Shown here piece after piece: positions 6,839-16,002 of a stretch of DNA of 64,000 nucleotides. The stretch spans positions 248,001-312,000 of the forward strand of contig CACEBD010000001.1 of NCBI GenBank assembly GCA_902557775.1, given 5' to 3'. The notes under the pieces were generated by a model that saw only the letters and a list, made by a program, of their open reading frames with translations, searched no databases and was not told the DNA's origin. The translations under genes and the position numbers were made by a program. The stretch is from an uncultured Pelagibacteraceae bacterium (GTDB lineage: Bacteria; Pseudomonadota; Alphaproteobacteria; Pelagibacterales; Pelagibacteraceae). Position 1 is the first letter of the stretch; each line of letters starts with the position of its first letter.

Positions 6839-7930
6839 ATGGAAAAACAAAATTTTTATGATCTTAATTTTGATCAGCTAAAAGCTTTTTTAATTGAAAA
6901 AGGAGAAGTTGAGCCAAAAAAAGCAAAGATGAGATCTCAACAACTCTTCAATGCAGTTTATAAAAAAAATATTAAAAGTTTTGATGAGCTAACAACATTT
7001 GGAGTTGAACTTAGAGGCAAGATCAAAGATTTGATTAGTTTAGAAAAACCGAAAATTATAGACGTTCAAAAATCTAAGGATGGGACTATAAAATTTCTTT
7101 TAGAGCTTAAAGATAAACGTAATGTTGAGACAGTCCTTATTCCGGATAAATCCCAAAGCAGATATACAATTTGTTTATCTGTATCAGTGGGCTGTTATCT
7201 CTCTTGTGAATTTTGTGCAACAGCTCAAATTTCTAAAAAATTAGTAAGGAATTTATCGCCAGGAGAAATAATTTCCCAAATAATTTTAAGCAAAGATTAT
7301 ATTAATGATTGGTCAACACAGAAAAAAATAACTAATCAAGTATTGATGGGTGAAGGATCGCCTTTTTTGAATTTAGATAATGTTAAAGTTGCTATAGACA
7401 ATTCAAAAAATAAAGATGGCTTAGAATACGGAAGAACTAGAATTACAGTAAGCACAGTAGGAGTAGGAACTAAAAAAGATAATTTAGATGCAATTGAGTG
7501 GGCTGCAAATGAGTTAGATGTTTATCTTGCGTGGAGTTTACATAGCTCTATACCAAAACACAGATCAGAATTAATGCCAATAAATGATAAATATTCAATT
7601 AATTCATTATTACCAAAACTAAAAAAATATTATGAAAAAACAAAATTACCTATTTTTATTGAGTGGATATGTTTAGATGAGAATCTAACAGATGAACACG
7701 CTAAAGAACTAATAAAGATTATGAAAAAAGTTCCTTCAAAATTAAATTTGATTGAGTTTAATCCTTTATCAAATAAATATTTCAAACCTGCAACTCAAGA
7801 AAATATTGATAAGTTTTCTAAGACAATTCAAGAAGCTGGGTTTCTCTCTTTATTTAGAAGAAGTAGAGGTAGAGACATAAATGCATCTTGTGGATCTCTA
7901 GCTAATAGTAAAGCTATACTTAATGGATAA
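6839..7930 (+). CDS. rlmN: Radical SAM 23S rRNA (adenine-C2)-methyltransferase RlmN-like
   Basis: A 363-residue radical SAM methyltransferase of the RlmN/Cfr family, which methylates C2 of A2503 in 23S rRNA and some tRNAs. The 4Fe-4S motif is Cys119-x3-Cys123-x2-Cys126 (GCYLSCEFCAT). The methyl-carrying cysteine is Cys351 in NASCGSLA after the R-x-x-R-G-R-D segment. SAM-binding motifs MGEGSP and STVGVGT are present (canonical MGMGEP, STVG). GEG instead of GMG is a small deviation. It overlaps the next gene by 8 bp. Confidence 0.85.
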   Translation: MEKQNFYDLNFDQLKAFLIEKGEVEPKKAKMRSQQLFNAVYKKNIKSFDELTTFGVELRGKIKDLISLEKPKIIDVQKSKDGTIKFLLELKDKRNVETVLIPDKSQSRYTICLSVSVGCYLSCEFCATAQISKKLVRNLSPGEIISQIILSKDYINDWSTQKKITNQVLMGEGSPFLNLDNVKVAIDNSKNKDGLEYGRTRITVSTVGVGTKKDNLDAIEWAANELDVYLAWSLHSSIPKHRSELMPINDKYSINSLLPKLKKYYEKTKLPIFIEWICLDENLTDEHAKELIKIMKKVPSKLNLIEFNPLSNKYFKPATQENIDKFSKTIQEAGFLSLFRRSRGRDINASCGSLANSKAILNG

Positions 7931-8870
7931 TTTACATATTTTTTTAGGTGCAACAGTTGCGGACGCAGCGACTAGACCTTTGCATTGGGTCTATGATCCA
8001 AAAAAATTAAATCAATACATTAAAGGCAAAAAAGAAATTACCTTTTTAAAAAAAAGTAGAAGTCCATTTTATTCGATCAAAACAGGTAAAGTTTCCGGCT
8101 ACAATGATGTTGGACAAGTAATGTTTAGAACATTAATTTCAACAAAAAATAAATCAGATGTTTTAAAAAATTTTAAGAAAAATGTTGTCAAAAATTTTGG
8201 ACCAGGTTCAGCTTATTGGAAGAATTTAAAACTCAGAAAAAAATACAAAAAGATTAAATGGAAAGGGCCCATGAATGGTCCATGGATCCACCAAAACATA
8301 TTAGAAACTATTCAAAACATTAAAACTAAGAAAAGCATAACTGGAGGCAAAAAGGTAAACGAATCTGACGGTTATTGCGCCGCTTTACCTTATTTTCTTT
8401 ATAATAATTCAGAGCCAGACTTAAAAAGAATTATAAAAAGTGTAGCTAATTCTAAAGTAAATGAAACTTATGCGTTAGCAAAATTAGAGATAATAGATCT
8501 AGCAATGAAAGGTGAGAAAAGTCCTGTAAATGCTTTTGCAAGAAAGCATGGGAGAAAACGTTATTTCAAAGACGTTGTTGCTAATATTAAAAAGGTTTTA
8601 AGATTAAAAAAACATAATCATACAAAAGTTGTAAAGAAATTTGGAAAGGCGTGCAGTTATCCGGGTACGTTCATGGGCTCCATTCATGCCATGATTACCT
8701 CTAATAATTTTAAATCTGCAATTATTAAAACTATTAAGGCTGGGGGTTGTAATTGCTCTAGAGCTAATTTTGTAGGAGCTTATTTTGCAGCGTTAAAACC
8801 AAATAGTATTCCTTCCTCTTGGATTAAAAAAACACTCCCTGCAAAAAAAATATTAAAGTTCGCTAATTAA
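7923..8870 (+). CDS. ADP-ribosylglycohydrolase-like protein
   Basis: A 315-residue protein resembling the ADP-ribosylglycohydrolase/J1-crystallin fold: GATVADAATRPLHWVYD near residues 9-25 matches the family pattern G--ADA--MP-HW-YD, and YNDVGQ near 60 resembles the later acidic site. The second magnesium site usually has a clear Asp-x-Asp, which I could not place with confidence. The protein is strongly basic. It overlaps rlmN by 8 bp and is probably co-translated. The substrate is unknown. Confidence 0.65.
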   Translation: MDNLHIFLGATVADAATRPLHWVYDPKKLNQYIKGKKEITFLKKSRSPFYSIKTGKVSGYNDVGQVMFRTLISTKNKSDVLKNFKKNVVKNFGPGSAYWKNLKLRKKYKKIKWKGPMNGPWIHQNILETIQNIKTKKSITGGKKVNESDGYCAALPYFLYNNSEPDLKRIIKSVANSKVNETYALAKLEIIDLAMKGEKSPVNAFARKHGRKRYFKDVVANIKKVLRLKKHNHTKVVKKFGKACSYPGTFMGSIHAMITSNNFKSAIIKTIKAGGCNCSRANFVGAYFAALKPNSIPSSWIKKTLPAKKILKFAN

Positions 8871-9031
8871 TTGAACTTTTCAAGTTTGTAATTTTTTCCT
8901 CTAAATCTTTAATAGCATCGTAAATATTTTCTTTTTCTTTTGGACTAATTAAGCTACCTCCTAGGGATCAATGGACACAGATGCAAATTGATATCGCTAG
9001 AGGAAAATAAAATTGTGAGGTATATTAAATT
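8871..9031. other. Intergenic stretch with possible gene remnants
   Basis: The minus strand from about 8968 to 8868 reads a protein-like 33-residue tail (LGGSLISPKEKENIYD, then an amphipathic DLEEKITNLK segment), but no start codon is found before an in-frame stop. The plus strand near 8967-9010 reads a different tail ending DQWTQMQIDIARGK. Either may be chance. The last 20 bases carry the GAGGT ribosome-binding site of rmuC. Confidence 0.25.
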
Positions 9032-10060
9032 ATGGATTCGTTAATTATAGTTTTAGTCATATTATTAGTTGGTATTAATCTTGGAGTTATTTTCTTCTTA
9101 ATAAGAAATAAGCCTGAGAAACCTGTTAACCCAGAGCAGACTTTTAAAGATGAATTTAATTCATTTAAAGAAACCTTTGGTCAATCTTTTGGTTCAATGA
9201 GCAAGGAGATCGCAAAAGATATGACAGGTGCTTTAACTAAAGTTGATGAAAAAGTTTCAGTATTTAATCAGCAAGTTAGTGAGCTTAATAAAAGCCAGGA
9301 CAATTTTAGTAGAATTTTAAGTGGGGTAAAAACTTACGGGACGCTTGCAGAATTTGGATTAGGCGCCCTTCTTAAAGACTTACTTCCAGCATCTCAATTT
9401 ATTGCTAACGCAAAAATGAAAGATGAAACATCAGAGACAGTTGAATTTGCTATTAAACTTAAAGATGTCTTGTTACCAATTGATAGTCATTGGCCGGTTG
9501 AAAAATATAAGGCGATTGATGATGCGTACAATGCCAATGATAAAGAGGCACAGGCAAATGCTAGAAAAGACTTGGCAGCAGCTTTTAGACTAAAAGCTAA
9601 AACAGTGAATGCAAAATATATTGCTCCACCTAAAAGCACGGATTTTGCAATTATTTACGTTCCAACCGAAGGACTATTTTCTGAACTCTCAAGCTACAGA
9701 GATCCCAAAACAAAAGAACTTTTATTGCAAGAACTTAGAACAAAATACAAAGTTACGATTTCCGGACCAAACACTTTATCTGCTTTGTTACAATCTTATC
9801 ATTTAGGATTTCAGACACTCAAAGTTCAACAACATGCCACTCAAATCTATACTGATTTAAGAAATATAAGCTCTAGGTTTGAAAAGCATTTTGATGGAAT
9901 TAAGGATCTAAGAAAGAAATTAGAACAAGCACTTACTGCAACTGATGGTTTTGGTAGGGATGCTAGATCTATAATGAATACGCTTGGAAATATTAAAGAT
10001 CCACAACAAGTAACTGAGTCCTTGAAAGAAAATCCAGAAAAGATAAAAGTTCTAAAATAA
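9032..10060 (+). CDS. rmuC: RmuC-family DNA recombination protein
   Basis: A 342-residue RmuC protein. It has one N-terminal membrane helix (residues 4-26), a coiled-coil region to about residue 95, and the C-terminal RmuC nuclease-like domain with YGTLAEFGLGALLKDLL, DSHWPVEKY, and IIYVPTEGLFSEL. RmuC limits DNA inversions and rearrangements at repeats. It lies 8 bp upstream of sbcB, so two DNA-maintenance genes are co-transcribed. The start is set by GAGGT 10 nt upstream. Confidence 0.9.
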   Translation: MDSLIIVLVILLVGINLGVIFFLIRNKPEKPVNPEQTFKDEFNSFKETFGQSFGSMSKEIAKDMTGALTKVDEKVSVFNQQVSELNKSQDNFSRILSGVKTYGTLAEFGLGALLKDLLPASQFIANAKMKDETSETVEFAIKLKDVLLPIDSHWPVEKYKAIDDAYNANDKEAQANARKDLAAAFRLKAKTVNAKYIAPPKSTDFAIIYVPTEGLFSELSSYRDPKTKELLLQELRTKYKVTISGPNTLSALLQSYHLGFQTLKVQQHATQIYTDLRNISSRFEKHFDGIKDLRKKLEQALTATDGFGRDARSIMNTLGNIKDPQQVTESLKENPEKIKVLK

Positions 10061-10068
10061 ATTCAATT

Positions 10069-11487
10069 ATGTCAAACTTTGTCTTTTACGATTTCGAGAC
10101 TAGCTCATCTAATAAATACTGGGGCCAAATAATTCAGATAGGTGCAGTGTTAACTAATGATAACTTACAAGAATTAGATCGTTTTGAAGCAAGATGTAAA
10201 TTAAATCCTGGAATTATTCCTGAAGCAATGGCTTTAATTGTTAATCAAACCACCCCAAAGATGCTACAAAGTGCAAACTTATCTCATTATCAAATGATAA
10301 GACAATTTGTTGAAACGCTAAAAAGATGGGGAAAAGCAACTTACATTGGTTTTAATAGTATTGACTTCGATGAAGAATATTTAAGAAATACTTTATTTCA
10401 AACTTTAGAGTACCCATATTTGACAAGCACTAATGGAAATACAAGAGGTGACCTTTTAAGTTTAGCACGAGCTGCTAATTTTTATTATCCAGATACTTTA
10501 AAAAATTCAACCAACGCTAAAGGAAACGCTGTATATAAGTTAGATCAAATGGCACCTATCAATGGCATCAAACATGATGCGCACCAAGCCTTAGGAGATT
10601 GTATCGCTACATTAGAAATTGGAAAAATTATTTTAAATAAAGCACCTAACGTTTGGAGAGCTAGTTTAATGACTACAGATAAAACTAAAGCTCTCGATTT
10701 AATCAAAAATGAATTATATTTTTGCACAGACGAGTTTTATTACGGAAAGAGTGTCGCTTTTTGTGAGACTTTTGTTTGTGAACATCCGATTTATAAATGG
10801 GCCAAGTGTTTTGACTTAAAGCATGACCCAGATATCTATTTAAAAATGAATGTTCAGGATCTTAAAGAGGCCATGGGTAAAAAACCAAAATTTATTAGAA
10901 CGATCAGACATAATAAACATCCTGTGATTATGAACCCATCATATGCGATGAACCTGGATGAATATAAAATACTAGGACCTGAAAAGTTAAGAGAAAGAGC
11001 TAACAAGATTAAAAATAATAAAGAATTTTCAGAGAAAGTAGCGATTGTTTTAAGAGAAGAGGTTGAAGAGAAGGAGCAAACTAAATCTCAAGAAGACATA
11101 CCAGTTGAGGAAAGTATTTATAAAAAATTTACTCCTACAGAAGACAATAAATTAATGAATAATTTTCATGAGATTGAATGGGAAAAAAAATTTGGTACTC
11201 TTGATAAGTTTCAAGACGAAAGACTAAAATACTTTGGTCATAAGTTATTATATAGAGAAAAACCTGAATTGTTACCTAAAGAACTATATAATGAAATTCA
11301 TAAAGATGTTGCGTCAAAACTTTTAAGTAAAAATTCAGAAAAATGGAATACGATCCCAAAAACTTATGCAGAAATTGATACATTGAGAGTAAAATTCGAA
11401 AAACAAGGTAACAAAGAAAATTTAACTTTTCTTGAAGATATTAACGTATACGTTGAAGATTTAGAAAAAAAATACTCAAGTGTGTAG
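10069..11487 (+). CDS. sbcB: Exodeoxyribonuclease I
   Basis: A 472-residue 3'-5' single-strand DNA exonuclease, close to the usual length of the family. DEDDh catalytic residues are visible: Asp8 and Glu10 (YDFET), an Asp in GFNSIDFDEEYLR near 105, and the His and Asp of KHDAHQALGDC near 168-175. The C-terminal half matches the SH3-like and helical regions of ExoI. It probably forms an operon with rmuC. Confidence 0.9.
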   Translation: MSNFVFYDFETSSSNKYWGQIIQIGAVLTNDNLQELDRFEARCKLNPGIIPEAMALIVNQTTPKMLQSANLSHYQMIRQFVETLKRWGKATYIGFNSIDFDEEYLRNTLFQTLEYPYLTSTNGNTRGDLLSLARAANFYYPDTLKNSTNAKGNAVYKLDQMAPINGIKHDAHQALGDCIATLEIGKIILNKAPNVWRASLMTTDKTKALDLIKNELYFCTDEFYYGKSVAFCETFVCEHPIYKWAKCFDLKHDPDIYLKMNVQDLKEAMGKKPKFIRTIRHNKHPVIMNPSYAMNLDEYKILGPEKLRERANKIKNNKEFSEKVAIVLREEVEEKEQTKSQEDIPVEESIYKKFTPTEDNKLMNNFHEIEWEKKFGTLDKFQDERLKYFGHKLLYREKPELLPKELYNEIHKDVASKLLSKNSEKWNTIPKTYAEIDTLRVKFEKQGNKENLTFLEDINVYVEDLEKKYSSV

Positions 11488-11515
11488 TTGACAATAATTC
11501 AAAAATATTTATTTA
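11488..11515 (+). promoter_or_regulatory. Promoter of thioredoxin gene, possibly leaderless
   Basis: A perfect TTGACA (11488-11493), 16-nt spacer, then TATTTA (11510-11515). The ATG of the thioredoxin gene is at 11522, 6 nt after the -10 box, so transcription would begin at or next to the start codon. No Shine-Dalgarno sequence is present. Confidence 0.5.
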
Positions 11516-11521
11516 GACTGT

Positions 11522-11839
11522 ATGGCTTTCAAAGATTCTACAGACGAAAAATTTAGCGATCAAATAGGTGGTAGCAAACTTTCACTAATTCAATTTTCAG
11601 CCTCATGGTGCGGACCATGTCAGCAGCTTAAACCGATAGTAGAGAAGATTTCAAATGAAATGTCAGATAAGATTGATTGTTATTATCATGATATTGAAAG
11701 TCAGCCTAATGAGCCAACTAAGTATTCAGTGAGAGGTGTACCAACAATTCTCTTATTTAAAGAGGGAAAGCTTTTGGGAACAAAAGTTGGTGCTTCAAGT
11801 GAAAAAGACATGCTTGAATTTATTAAACCTCATATTTAA
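11522..11839 (+). CDS. trxA: Thioredoxin
   Basis: A 105-residue single-domain thioredoxin with the redox motif WCGPC (Cys30, Cys33), the buried Asp/Glu region preceding it, and the cis-proline loop RGVPTI near residue 71. It reduces protein disulphides in the cytoplasm and could supply electrons to the thioredoxin-type arsenate reductase encoded elsewhere in this window. It has its own promoter directly after sbcB and converges on folC with a 4-bp overlap. Confidence 0.9.
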   Translation: MAFKDSTDEKFSDQIGGSKLSLIQFSASWCGPCQQLKPIVEKISNEMSDKIDCYYHDIESQPNEPTKYSVRGVPTILLFKEGKLLGTKVGASSEKDMLEFIKPHI

Positions 11840-13098
11840 TTTTTATTCAAAATATTTCCACAGTTATAAAGACTACCAAAACAAATAATTAATTTTTGTT
11901 CTTTACTACTTATTTTTTTTAATGCTTCTATAAAGTTATTGCCTTTCTCTACTTTAAATTTATTTTTAATTGCTATTTTGTATAGTTCGTTAGCTGAGAC
12001 TGAGTTCAATTCATTTTCGATGGGCATTGTAATAACTTTTTTAAATACCCCTTTAAGCTGTTTTAAAAATAAATCTGGATCTTTATTTTTAGTCATAGCC
12101 CAAATTCCATATTTAGGCATTTTTATGTTTTTTAAATATGCCGCTAAGTTCTTAGCATCAGCAGCAGAATGTGCGCCATCAATCATAATTATTTCATTTC
12201 TGTAAAGCTTTTTTTTAATTTTACCCTTATTAAGGTATTGAAAACGACCCTCAAAAGAGAGCTTTGGTAAAGTCTTTTGAATAGTTTTCTTACTTATATC
12301 AAGATCAAGAGCTACTTTTATAGCCAGGCAAACATTTTCAAACATTCCTTTAGAGTAAACATTTTTGGTGTTAAGTTTTATTTTATATTTTCTATCTTGA
12401 TAGTAATATTGATCACCCTTTTTAGTAAGCTTCCAAGCATTTGGATATATAATTTTACTCTTATTATTTTTTAAGTGAGTCTTAATTTTTCTTAAAACAT
12501 TTGGTGACTGTTTACCTACATAAATACTTGTAAAATTACTTAGAGACCCTACATCCTCTTTTATAACCTCATCCAAAGTTTTTCTTTTTAAAAAATTTAA
12601 ATGTTGTTTATTTATATTTGTGCAAATTTGAAGCTTTGGGAAGTCATGGATATTGTTAGAGTCTAATCTCCAGAGAGCACCTGTTTCTTGAATATTATAA
12701 TCAACATTTAATTTTGAAGCATTAATAATGTAAACTAAAGTAAGGCATTCAAAAATTGTTAAAGGAATATTTAATTTTTCTATCTGTTTTATAGTTTTTT
12801 TAATTTCCTTATGACTCAAGTACTTATCACTCATGTAAAATCTTTCTCTTATGTCTCTAAGAGAAGGTGAAATATGTGTTGTTATCTTTTGATTGTTTGC
12901 CTCGATAAATGATTTTAAAGAAAATAGTGTAGTAAATTTGCCAGATTCCCCAACCACTGATATTACATTTTTAAGTTTTTTTTCTGGATTTCCTAACAAG
13001 TCTAAAGCTAGTTTGATCCTTTTTAGACCAAAGTTAACAGATTTGTTGAAAAGTTTATGATTAGCTAGCTGTTTGTAAAGATTGATCGATTGTGACAT
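11836..13098 (-). CDS. folC: Folylpolyglutamate/dihydrofolate synthase FolC-like
   Basis: A 420-residue Mur-ligase-fold protein following accD, the usual alphaproteobacterial position of folC. The pattern matches FolC: SPSLRDIRERF (canonical SPHL-D-RERI), a WRLDSNN segment (canonical GGRLDATN), DGAHSAADA (canonical DGAHNP) and a C-terminal CFGSLY. Several active-site motifs are altered: the nucleotide loop reads GESGKFTT rather than GTNGKGST. It adds glutamate to folates, or did so ancestrally. It overlaps accD by 38 bp, so a later start is possible. Confidence 0.75.
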   Translation of the reverse strand: MSQSINLYKQLANHKLFNKSVNFGLKRIKLALDLLGNPEKKLKNVISVVGESGKFTTLFSLKSFIEANNQKITTHISPSLRDIRERFYMSDKYLSHKEIKKTIKQIEKLNIPLTIFECLTLVYIINASKLNVDYNIQETGALWRLDSNNIHDFPKLQICTNINKQHLNFLKRKTLDEVIKEDVGSLSNFTSIYVGKQSPNVLRKIKTHLKNNKSKIIYPNAWKLTKKGDQYYYQDRKYKIKLNTKNVYSKGMFENVCLAIKVALDLDISKKTIQKTLPKLSFEGRFQYLNKGKIKKKLYRNEIIMIDGAHSAADAKNLAAYLKNIKMPKYGIWAMTKNKDPDLFLKQLKGVFKKVITMPIENELNSVSANELYKIAIKNKFKVEKGNNFIEALKKISSKEQKLIICFGSLYNCGNILNKN

Positions 13099-13975
13099 TA
13101 GACTCTTGTTTAGCTTGAGCCTCAGCCTTTTTCAATAGAACATTTAGTAAAGTTCCAACTGTAGAGTTTAAATATTGTCTTTCAATTATTAAGTCTAAAC
13201 CGCCGTGTTCCTTTACATATTCTGCAGTTTGAAAGTTATCGGGAAGCGTTTCTCTAACAGTATCCTGAATCACTCTACGACCTGCAAAACCTATAACACT
13301 TTTCGGTTCCCCGATTAATATATCTCCTAACATTGCCCAAGAAGCAGTTACTCCACCAGTTGTTGGATTAGTTAATATTACTATAAAAGGAATATTTTTT
13401 TTCTTTAATTCATTTACGGCCAAAGCTGTTCTTGACATTTGCATTAAAGCTATAGAGCTCTCGTGCATTCTTTGGCCACCGGAACAGCTAAAAAAGATAT
13501 AAGGCATCTTATTCTCTATAGAATGTTGCGCGCCAGCAATAAAAGCTTCACCTGATGCAGCACCAAAAGATCCTCCTATGAATCTGAAATCTTGAGCTCC
13601 AACGATTACATCAATATTTTGAACTTTCCCTTTAGCTATAAGAACCGCATCATTCTGACCTGTTAATGCTCTTGCTGCCTTTAAACGATCTTTATACTTT
13701 TTTTTGTCTTCAAAATTCAATGGATCATCTTGGGGTAAAGGTGTTTCAATTAATTCAAATTCTTTGTTGTCAAAAAAGGTTTGGAATCTTTCTTTACAAG
13801 TAAGTTTATGATGCTCCCCACACTTAGGACAAACTTTTTGATTAGACTGCAAGTCTTCTTTGTAAATCAAATTTTTACAACTACATGTAGCCCAAAGATT
13901 TCCTTCTGCTTTAGAAGACTTTTTCTCAAATAGAGATTTTATTTTTGGCTTTATAAACTTTGTTATCCAATTCAT
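13061..13975 (-). CDS. accD: Acetyl-CoA carboxylase carboxyltransferase beta subunit AccD
   Basis: A 304-residue carboxyltransferase subunit. After a zinc ribbon (Cys31, Cys33, Cys49, Cys52) comes the crotonase-like domain with GGSFGAASGE and the acyl-CoA site PFI-ILT-PTTGGVTAS. The first zinc knuckle reads CSC, one residue shorter than the usual CxxC. AccA is encoded 40 kb away. Order trpB-trpA-accD-folC is common in alphaproteobacteria. It overlaps trpA by 4 bp. Confidence 0.93.
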   Translation of the reverse strand: MNWITKFIKPKIKSLFEKKSSKAEGNLWATCSCKNLIYKEDLQSNQKVCPKCGEHHKLTCKERFQTFFDNKEFELIETPLPQDDPLNFEDKKKYKDRLKAARALTGQNDAVLIAKGKVQNIDVIVGAQDFRFIGGSFGAASGEAFIAGAQHSIENKMPYIFFSCSGGQRMHESSIALMQMSRTALAVNELKKKNIPFIVILTNPTTGGVTASWAMLGDILIGEPKSVIGFAGRRVIQDTVRETLPDNFQTAEYVKEHGGLDLIIERQYLNSTVGTLLNVLLKKAEAQAKQESNVTIDQSLQTAS

Positions 13976-14772
13976 AATATTTTATTTTTAAGATTGTACA
14001 CAACTTTATCTAAGATTGTGACAGGATTTTGTCTCATTCTGAGCGAATTAGTAATATTTTTGCACAACATACTACCTACAACTAGCCCATCTGCTGCTTT
14101 TAAAGCTGAAATTGTTCTATCAGTGATTCCAAAACCTATAACCAGATTTTTCTTAGGATTGATTTTTTTAATTTTTTTATAATTTTGAAGTATCTTTGCT
14201 GGTGAGATTTTTAATTTTCCTCCTGTAGTTGATAACATAGATATGTAATAAATCATATCATGCGAGTCTTTAATAATTTTTTTCATTCTATTAATAGAGG
14301 TTGTTGGTGAAAGAAGTTGTACAAAATTAATTGATTTTTTTTTACATTTTAAAGCAAAGTCCTTATTTTCTGGATATGGAAGATCGACAATTATAAGACC
14401 ATCTACACCGGAGCTGTTACAATTTTTTAAGAAGTTATTTTCACCACTTTGATAAATCAGATTATAATATCCCATTAGTATTAGCGGCTTCTTAGGATTA
14501 TTCTTTTTAAAATTTTTTACTATATGAAAAACATCTTTTAGTTTAATGCCTTTTGATAGTGCACGGTGCGAACTTCCTTGAATTTGTCCTCCATCAGCAA
14601 TTGGAGTATTGTGAGGAAATCCAAGCTCAAGTATATCTGCATGTTGAGATATTTTATTCAATATTTTTAAAGAGATTTTTTTAGTGCTATCACCTGCCAC
14701 TGTATAAGTTATCAAAGCTGGTCTTTTTTCTCTCTTGCAATTATCAAAAGCTAAAGCAATTTTCGATTTCAT
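13972..14772 (-). CDS. trpA: Tryptophan synthase alpha chain (divergent)
   Basis: A 266-residue TIM barrel that cleaves indole-glycerol phosphate. The catalytic Glu (ILELG) and Asp (PIADGG) are both present. Phosphate-binding IGFGI and VVGS are kept. The loop between the catalytic residues reads GFPHNTP instead of the near-universal PFSDP, and the YVS-TGVTG loop reads YISMLSTTGG, so this is an unusual TrpA. It overlaps trpB by 4 bp and accD by 4 bp. Confidence 0.85.
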   Translation of the reverse strand: MKSKIALAFDNCKREKRPALITYTVAGDSTKKISLKILNKISQHADILELGFPHNTPIADGGQIQGSSHRALSKGIKLKDVFHIVKNFKKNNPKKPLILMGYYNLIYQSGENNFLKNCNSSGVDGLIIVDLPYPENKDFALKCKKKSINFVQLLSPTTSINRMKKIIKDSHDMIYYISMLSTTGGKLKISPAKILQNYKKIKKINPKKNLVIGFGITDRTISALKAADGLVVGSMLCKNITNSLRMRQNPVTILDKVVYNLKNKIL

Positions 14773-16002
14773 CTGATGTAAGAACCTAATTTGTCTTTGA
14801 TAATATCTTTATCCTTGAGACTATCTCCGCAGGAATTAACAACAATTACTTCTGATGATTTTAATTTTGGTGCCAGCTTAATGGCTTCAGCAAAAGCATG
14901 TGACGGTTCAAGTGAGGGTGAAATATTTTCAAGTTTTGAAACTAACTGATAAGCTTTTAAAGCTTGTTCATCGCTAGCAGACGTATACTTTGCTCTTTTT
15001 GCGTCCTTCAAAAAACAGTGTAAGGGAGAAATTCCTGGATAGTCAAGCCCAGCAGAAATAGACTCAGTTGAACCTATTTGACCTTCTTTATCTTGTATAA
15101 CATATTGAGCTGCTCCATGTAGAATACCTATTTTAGAACCATTTGATAAGGGCGCAGCATGAAGCTTACTATTTTTTGGCCCACCTGCTTCTACCCCGAT
15201 GAATTCAGCGTTCGTATCCATAAACTCATTCCAAAAACCTGCAGCTGAACTTCCACCTCCAACACAGTTAATTAATTTTAATTTATCAGGAATTTTTCCA
15301 AATTCTTCTTTAACTTGTTTGATTAACTCTCTAGATATTTGGGCAGTGCTCCAAGCACAAATTTTAATAAATATATTTGGACCAACAGTTGAACCAACAC
15401 ACATATGTGTAGTATCACAGTTTGATACCCAGTACCTCATACATTCACTGACCGCGTCCACCAACGTTTGACTTCCAGTATTAACTGGAACTATCTCTGC
15501 ATTGTTTTTTCTCATGGCTTCAACATTAGGTCTTTGGCGTTTGATATCTTTAGCTCCCATAAAAATTTTACACTTAAGACCAAATTTTTTTGCAGCCATA
15601 GAAAGCATTTTACCAGCGTAACCAGCGCCTGGTATCCCCCACAATCTCTCGAAGTCCAGCTTTTCGAGCTATTAAACAATGAACAGTAGCGTTATATATC
15701 TTGTGAGCACCTCCATTAGCTTCAGATACGACCTTTGCATAAATTTGCGCACCTCCTAGGTGATCTGTTAAATTTTCTAACTTTATAAAAGGTGTTGGTG
15801 CCCCGATATAGTTATAAAAATAAAAATCTCTTTCCTTTAAAAATTTTTTATCTTTTCTAAGTTTTGAAAAAAGCTTAGTTAAATCTTCTACCGGTTTTTT
15901 CAACGTTTCTGGAATAAAGTTTCCACCAAATTTACCACCATACATGAAGTTTTTATCATGTTGATCAATTAAAGGGACGCCTTTCTTAATTTTTAAGCTC
16001 AT
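14769..16002 (-). pseudogene. trpB: Tryptophan synthase beta chain, disrupted by a +1 frameshift
   Basis: Two overlapping frames together make one TrpB of about 410 residues. Residues 1-122 are in the frame starting at 16002 (catalytic Lys in GAHKIYN, then REIVGDT). The rest, from GAGYAGKMLS on, is one frame away. Removing one base from the GATACCAGGC stretch (15627-15636 on the plus strand) restores REIVGDTGAGYAGKM, matching the canonical AETGAGQHG region. Downstream PLP motifs survive (CVGGGSSA, GVEAGG, ISAGLDYPG, and SCGDS in place of SGRGD). Translation from the first start stops after 130 residues. This could be a recent mutation or a sequencing or assembly error; the rest of the frame is not degraded. 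It overlaps trpF by 17 bp. Confidence 0.85.

Noticed and set aside
15630-15650. Programmed ribosomal frameshifting in trpB
   Set aside because: No slippery heptamer, stem-loop or pseudoknot of the expected kind is evident; mutation or sequence error is simpler.
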